This document shows, in pieces, positions 5,336-8,290 of a stretch of 8,290 bases of DNA (its first letter is position 1; every line of letters begins with the position of its first letter). A model generated the notes under the pieces. It was not told the origin of the DNA, did no database searches, and saw nothing but the letters and a program-made list of their open reading frames with translations. The DNA lies in assembly GCA_937863945.1 (NCBI GenBank), contig CALMIB010000037.1, positions 1 through 8,290 on the forward strand, written 5' to 3'. Source of the stretch: an uncultured Longilinea sp. (GTDB lineage Bacteria > Chloroflexota > Anaerolineae > Anaerolineales > Anaerolineaceae). Both the position numbers and the translations under genes were made by a program.

Positions 5336-6412
5336 CTACAGCAGATCGTGAAAACTCAACATGCGCCCGCGGTTGCGCTCGTCGATCAGCGCCAGGCGCG
5401 CCGTGCGCAGCCCCGCCCCAAACGTGATCACCTGTGAATGCTGCTGGATCAGCGGGTTTTCGCGGTAGCAGGCTTCCAGATTGTAATTGGGGATGCGCGG
5501 GCTGAGATGGTGGATCTGGTGAAAGCCAATATTGCCCGAAAACCACTGCAGGACGCGCGGCAATTGATAATACGAAGCGCCCAGCAGCGCCGAAGCCACG
5601 TAATCCCATTCTTTGTCGCGAGCCCAATAGACGCCATCAAACTGGTGCTGCACGTAAAACAGCCAGATACCGCCCATGCCCGCCATCCAGATGACCGGCA
5701 GGAACACCAGCGCAAAGTTCCAAAAACTGCCGGCCAGCAGGCTGCCCGCCACCGCCACCGCCGCGATGCCCAGGTTGGTCCAAATCACATTCAGCATTTC
5801 CTTGCGCCCAAACCGCGGAAACGGCAGGCGGTTCAGCAGCACGAACGTATAAATTGGCCCCAACCCGAACATGATCAATGGAAAGCGGAAGAGCTGGTAG
5901 CCGATGCGCTGGGTCAGCGGCAGGGCGCGGTACTCTTCCACGGTCAGCGTAGTCACGTCGCCGGTGCCGCGTTTATCCAGGTTGCCGCTGGTGGCATGAT
6001 GGACGGCGTGCGCGTGCCACCAGTGTTCGCTTGGCGTCCAAACCAGCACCCCCAGCAGGAATCCAACGATCTTATTCGCCTGGCGCGAGGGAAAGAACGA
6101 GTTGTGCCCGCAATCGTGAAAGAAAATGAACAGCCGCACCATGAACCCGGCCGTGGGCAGCGCCAGCGCCAGCGTGAGCCAGTAGGAAACCTCCAGGCTG
6201 CGAATCATCAAATACAGCAGACCCAGGAAAGGCAGCAGTGTGTTGGCCAACTGCCAGAGCGCTTTGCGCGTATCGGCGTGCTGGTAGGGCGCCAGCAGCC
6301 GGTTCAAGGCTTTCATCGTCGGCAGCGCCGGTGCGTCCGGTACGGACGCGGGGGAAGGCGGCGCGGCAGGCGCATCCTGTTTGGGGAATGTTGCTATCAC
6401 CTCAATACTCAT
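5336..6412 (-). CDS. Membrane fatty-acid desaturase (three histidine boxes)
   Basis: A 358-residue integral membrane di-iron desaturase. The histidine boxes are HDCGH (99-103), HAVHH (135-139, inside HWWHAHAVHH) and HQIHH (298-302), with a further conserved-looking H256 in FYVQHQFDG. Hydrophobic segments lie at about 56-72, 77-97, 113-126, 177-194, 211-228 and 232-254, placing the histidines on the cytoplasmic face. The box pattern and the HHLSPRIPNY ending fit acyl-lipid delta-12/omega-6 (DesA/FAD2-like) enzymes, which insert a double bond into membrane lipid acyl chains using O2 and reduced ferredoxin; regioselectivity cannot be read from sequence. Residues 13-33 are proline/alanine-rich. 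I chose ATG 6412 because AAGGAG (6422-6427) sits 9 nt upstream; an in-frame ATG at 6469 would add 19 residues and run into the upstream terminator stem. It is a single-gene unit between converging and preceding terminators. Confidence 0.94.
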   Translation of the reverse strand: MSIEVIATFPKQDAPAAPPSPASVPDAPALPTMKALNRLLAPYQHADTRKALWQLANTLLPFLGLLYLMIRSLEVSYWLTLALALPTAGFMVRLFIFFHDCGHNSFFPSRQANKIVGFLLGVLVWTPSEHWWHAHAVHHATSGNLDKRGTGDVTTLTVEEYRALPLTQRIGYQLFRFPLIMFGLGPIYTFVLLNRLPFPRFGRKEMLNVIWTNLGIAAVAVAGSLLAGSFWNFALVFLPVIWMAGMGGIWLFYVQHQFDGVYWARDKEWDYVASALLGASYYQLPRVLQWFSGNIGFHQIHHLSPRIPNYNLEACYRENPLIQQHSQVITFGAGLRTARLALIDERNRGRMLSFHDLL

Positions 6413-6437
6413 AATGTTGATCTCCTTCGTGGAAATT

Positions 6438-6443
6438 ATTCTA
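6438..6443 (-). promoter_or_regulatory. Possible -10 box of the desaturase gene
   Basis: TAGAAT on the minus strand lies about 25 nt upstream of the start codon, between the upstream terminator and the ribosome binding site. This is the only room for a private promoter. No convincing -35 is present at 16-18 bp, so the call is weak. Confidence 0.3.
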
Positions 6444-6454
6444 ACCATCGGAGG

Positions 6455-6492
6455 GATCAAAACCATCACCCCGGAATCACATCTCCGGGGTG
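6455..6492 (-). terminator. Rho-independent terminator of the transporter gene
   Basis: CACCCCGGA (6467-6475) and TCCGGGGTG (6484-6492) form a perfect 9-bp stem with an 8-nt loop. On the minus strand it is followed by ATGGTTTTGAT, a short T tract. It stands 45 bp after the transporter stop and insulates the desaturase gene from read-through. On the plus strand the trailing sequence is less U-rich. Confidence 0.65.
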
Positions 6493-6515
6493 TTCTCAGT
6501 CATACCGGGCATGCC

Positions 6516-6527
6516 GGTCACGTGACC
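6516..6527. repeat. 12-bp perfect palindrome GGTCACGTGACC
   Basis: A perfect dyad just downstream of the transporter stop codon, overlapping a second small inverted repeat (ACCGG 6504-6508 with CCGGT 6514-6518). It could be a protein-binding site or part of the transcript 3' end; it may equally be chance. Confidence 0.35.
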
Positions 6528-6537
6528 CGCGCGCCGC

Positions 6538-8190
6538 CTACAGAAACAGGATCAGCAGCACCTGAGCCAGTAAAATTTTGCCAATCATCGCAAGCGGATA
6601 GACGGTGGCATAGCCAATATTGGGCAGATCGTTGCCACTCTGCTCCAGCCCAAAACCCAGCACGGCCGGCTGGGTCTGCAACCCAGCCAGCACGCCCACC
6701 AGCATGCCCATCGGGATGTGCATCCATTTATATCCCACCCACAACGTCGTCAGCGCGATGATGCAGGTCAACCCGGCGCCGGCGGCCAGCACCAGCCAGC
6801 CATCACCCTGCCGGAGCGTGGAGAAGAAAGCATAACCGGCGCGCGTGCCGATGCCTGCCAGGAAGAAAACCAGCCCCACCTGGCGCAGCGTCAGGTTGGC
6901 GCTGTAGGGCATTTCCCAGACGATCGGGCCGGTGCGGCCCAGCGCGCCCAGCACCAGTGCCACCAGCAGCGTGCCCCCCGCGTTTCCCAGGCGCAGCGTC
7001 ATTCCGCCGGGCAGCGGAATGGGGATCATGCCCACCAGCAGCCCCAGCGCGGCGCCCAGGCCAAAAGCCAGCACGTCGATTTCGCTGACCGCGCGGTAGG
7101 AATCACCGAAGAAACTGGCCACCTGGCCGAGCTGATCGTGCGGAGCCAATACGCGCACCTGGTCGCCCAGCGCCAGCACGGTGTCGCCGTGCGGCAGAAT
7201 CTCCAGGTCGCCGCGCCGCACCCGGCTGACGATCGCGCCATAGCGTTCGCCCAGGCGCAAATCGCGCAGCCTGCGCCCGGCCACCGCCGGGTTGGAGATG
7301 AAGATGCGGCGTTTGTCATAGACGCTCACGTCAAATTCCAGGTGATCGTCCAGCGCATGTCCCAGCACGGCAGCCACGCGCTCTAATTCATCCCGCCGCC
7401 CCACCACGCTGAGCAAATCGCCAGCCATCAGGCGGTCCTGCCCGCTGACCAGACGGGTCTGCCCCCCGTGCTTGAGCCGGCTGAAAATCACATCCCATCC
7501 GTGCCTGCCGACCAGTTCGGCAACCGTCAAATCCTGGTCGTTCTGCACGCGCAGGGTGATGTTTTGCAGGGGTTCCTGCGCCACGCCGAACTCGCGCGCC
7601 TGCTCCAACTCGGCGCGGTAATCCACCTTCCATACGCGCTGCAGGACGTAAATCACCAGCAACATGCCCAGCACACCCATCGGGTAAGTCAGCGAGTAGG
7701 CAATCACGGGTTCGGCCGTCATCTGCTCCATTAACGCAGCCGGCGCGCTGGCGCTCACGTGCTCAATCACACCGGCCAGCGCGGGGGTGTTGGTCAGGCT
7801 GCCGGCGAACATACCGGCCGTCATGGTGGCTTTGAGATTGAACAGCAACTTGGCCGCGGCTGCCAACCCGCCCGCAAAAAGCAACATGCCCAGCACCAGT
7901 AAATTGCTCTTCAATCCCTGCCGGCGCATCGATCCAAAAAAGACCGATCCGCTGCTCAGGCCGAGTGTATAAACAAACAGCACCAAACCAAGGTTGTACA
8001 CCACATCTGGCAATTTAAGATTCGGGTCCAGCGCGCCAAAAGCCAGACCAACGAACAGCACTGCCGCCACGCCCAGGCTGGCCCCGCCGACGCGCAGGCG
8101 GCCCAAAGGGTATCCGATGGCTGCCACCAAAAACAGCAGCATGAGCGGATTGGCGCGCAGGAATTGAACGAATGTATCCAGCGCGGTCAT
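6538..8190 (-). CDS. AspT/YidE-YbjL-type transporter with two central RCK_C (TrkA_C) domains
   Basis: A 550-residue inner-membrane protein with the typical aspartate:alanine exchanger family layout. A membrane half occupies 1-185, two cytosolic RCK_C domains lie at about 205-280 and 288-362, and a second membrane half occupies 370-550. The halves are an internal duplication: GSLTNTPAL (130-138) matches GLQTQPAVL (503-511), YSLTYPMGVLG (165-175) matches YATVYPLAMIG (527-537), and YNLGLVLFVYTLG matches LRQVGLVFFLAGIG. AspT exchanges aspartate for alanine; most YidE/YbjL-type members have no known substrate, so none is assigned. RCK_C domains usually bind small ligands and gate transport. ATG 8190 has no Shine-Dalgarno sequence; it overlaps the upstream stop codon as ATGA, pointing to translational coupling. 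The length is normal for the family. Confidence 0.92.
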   Translation of the reverse strand: MTALDTFVQFLRANPLMLLFLVAAIGYPLGRLRVGGASLGVAAVLFVGLAFGALDPNLKLPDVVYNLGLVLFVYTLGLSSGSVFFGSMRRQGLKSNLLVLGMLLFAGGLAAAAKLLFNLKATMTAGMFAGSLTNTPALAGVIEHVSASAPAALMEQMTAEPVIAYSLTYPMGVLGMLLVIYVLQRVWKVDYRAELEQAREFGVAQEPLQNITLRVQNDQDLTVAELVGRHGWDVIFSRLKHGGQTRLVSGQDRLMAGDLLSVVGRRDELERVAAVLGHALDDHLEFDVSVYDKRRIFISNPAVAGRRLRDLRLGERYGAIVSRVRRGDLEILPHGDTVLALGDQVRVLAPHDQLGQVASFFGDSYRAVSEIDVLAFGLGAALGLLVGMIPIPLPGGMTLRLGNAGGTLLVALVLGALGRTGPIVWEMPYSANLTLRQVGLVFFLAGIGTRAGYAFFSTLRQGDGWLVLAAGAGLTCIIALTTLWVGYKWMHIPMGMLVGVLAGLQTQPAVLGFGLEQSGNDLPNIGYATVYPLAMIGKILLAQVLLILFL

Positions 8191-8290
8191 TTCAGAAATA
8201 ATGCCAGCGCGCCGAACAGCAGCGCAACCGCGGCACCCGCAACGATCATGCGCGAATTGTCGCGTTCATCCGCCAGCTCAAAACCGCCGG
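8187..8290 (-). CDS. C-terminal fragment of an unidentified membrane protein
   Basis: The last 33 codons of a gene that begins beyond the right edge. The readable end is a charged stretch (ELADERDNSR) followed by a hydrophobic segment of about 19 residues (MIVAGAAVALLFGALALFL) and a final lysine, then TGA. This is either the last helix of a multi-span protein or a C-terminal tail anchor. Its stop overlaps the transporter start by 4 bp (ATGA), so the two are co-transcribed and translationally coupled, which suggests a related role. The family cannot be named from this fragment. Confidence 0.7.
   Translation of the reverse strand, partial: GGFELADERDNSRMIVAGAAVALLFGALALFLK

Noticed and set aside
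6413..6469. N-terminal extension of the desaturase to ATG 6469
   Set aside because: A strong AAGGAG sits correctly before ATG 6412, and the extension would overlap the upstream terminator stem.
5438..6565. Long plus-strand open frame opposite the desaturase
   Set aside because: Low-complexity Arg/Gln/His composition and no recognisable motif. It runs through both the desaturase start region and the terminator stem, so it is a shadow of the real gene.
6718..7386. Plus-strand open frame opposite the transporter
   Set aside because: Gln/Ala/His-rich antisense artefact of the transporter's RCK_C and membrane regions; no ribosome binding site or family resemblance.

Overview
This is a GC-rich bacterial chromosomal window with short spacers, canonical AGGAGG-type ribosome binding sites and rho-independent terminators. 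The gene content fits a member of the Chloroflexota, most likely Anaerolineae: a DUF2089 zinc-ribbon protein next to a short SHOCT-like/LiaX-type protein, a DUF6504-like protein, an S9 peptidase and an AspT/YidE-type carrier. That assignment is inferred from protein character alone. No phage, transposon, CRISPR array, rRNA or tRNA is visible, and I see no clearly new multi-gene system. The least understood part is 3.7-5.3 kb.

Layout. (1) 3-665 (+) is the C-terminal three quarters of a beta-hydroxyacid dehydrogenase of the tartronate-semialdehyde reductase type. It converges on (2) a minus-strand cluster, 736-3672. In transcription order this is a SixA-like histidine phosphatase with a lysine-rich tail, a small thioredoxin, then a cytosolic S9 (prolyl oligopeptidase-type) peptidase. 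A hairpin lies between thioredoxin and peptidase, and another lies after the peptidase. (3) Divergent from sixA is a DUF6504-like gene (3831-4187, +) whose start codon sits one -10 spacing after a TACAAT box, as in a leaderless mRNA. (4) A very AT-rich gap, 4188-4290, carries two small palindromes and a good extended -10 promoter. It drives a two-gene operon, 4393-5236 (+), encoding a DUF2089 zinc-ribbon protein and a SHOCT-like protein, closed by a strong terminator. (5) Convergent to it is a membrane fatty-acid desaturase with three histidine boxes (5336-6412, -). (6) 6538-8290 (-) is an AspT/YidE-type transporter with two RCK_C domains. It is coupled by an ATGA overlap to an upstream gene of which only the C-terminal membrane segment is in the window.

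How the genes work together. Most neighbours look functionally independent. The clearest working unit is the DUF2089/SHOCT-like pair, whose products share a similar short helical module and are transcribed from one promoter. The transporter and the truncated gene before it are translationally coupled and probably act at the same membrane. The desaturase needs oxygen by its chemistry, which suggests an aerobic or microaerophilic host.
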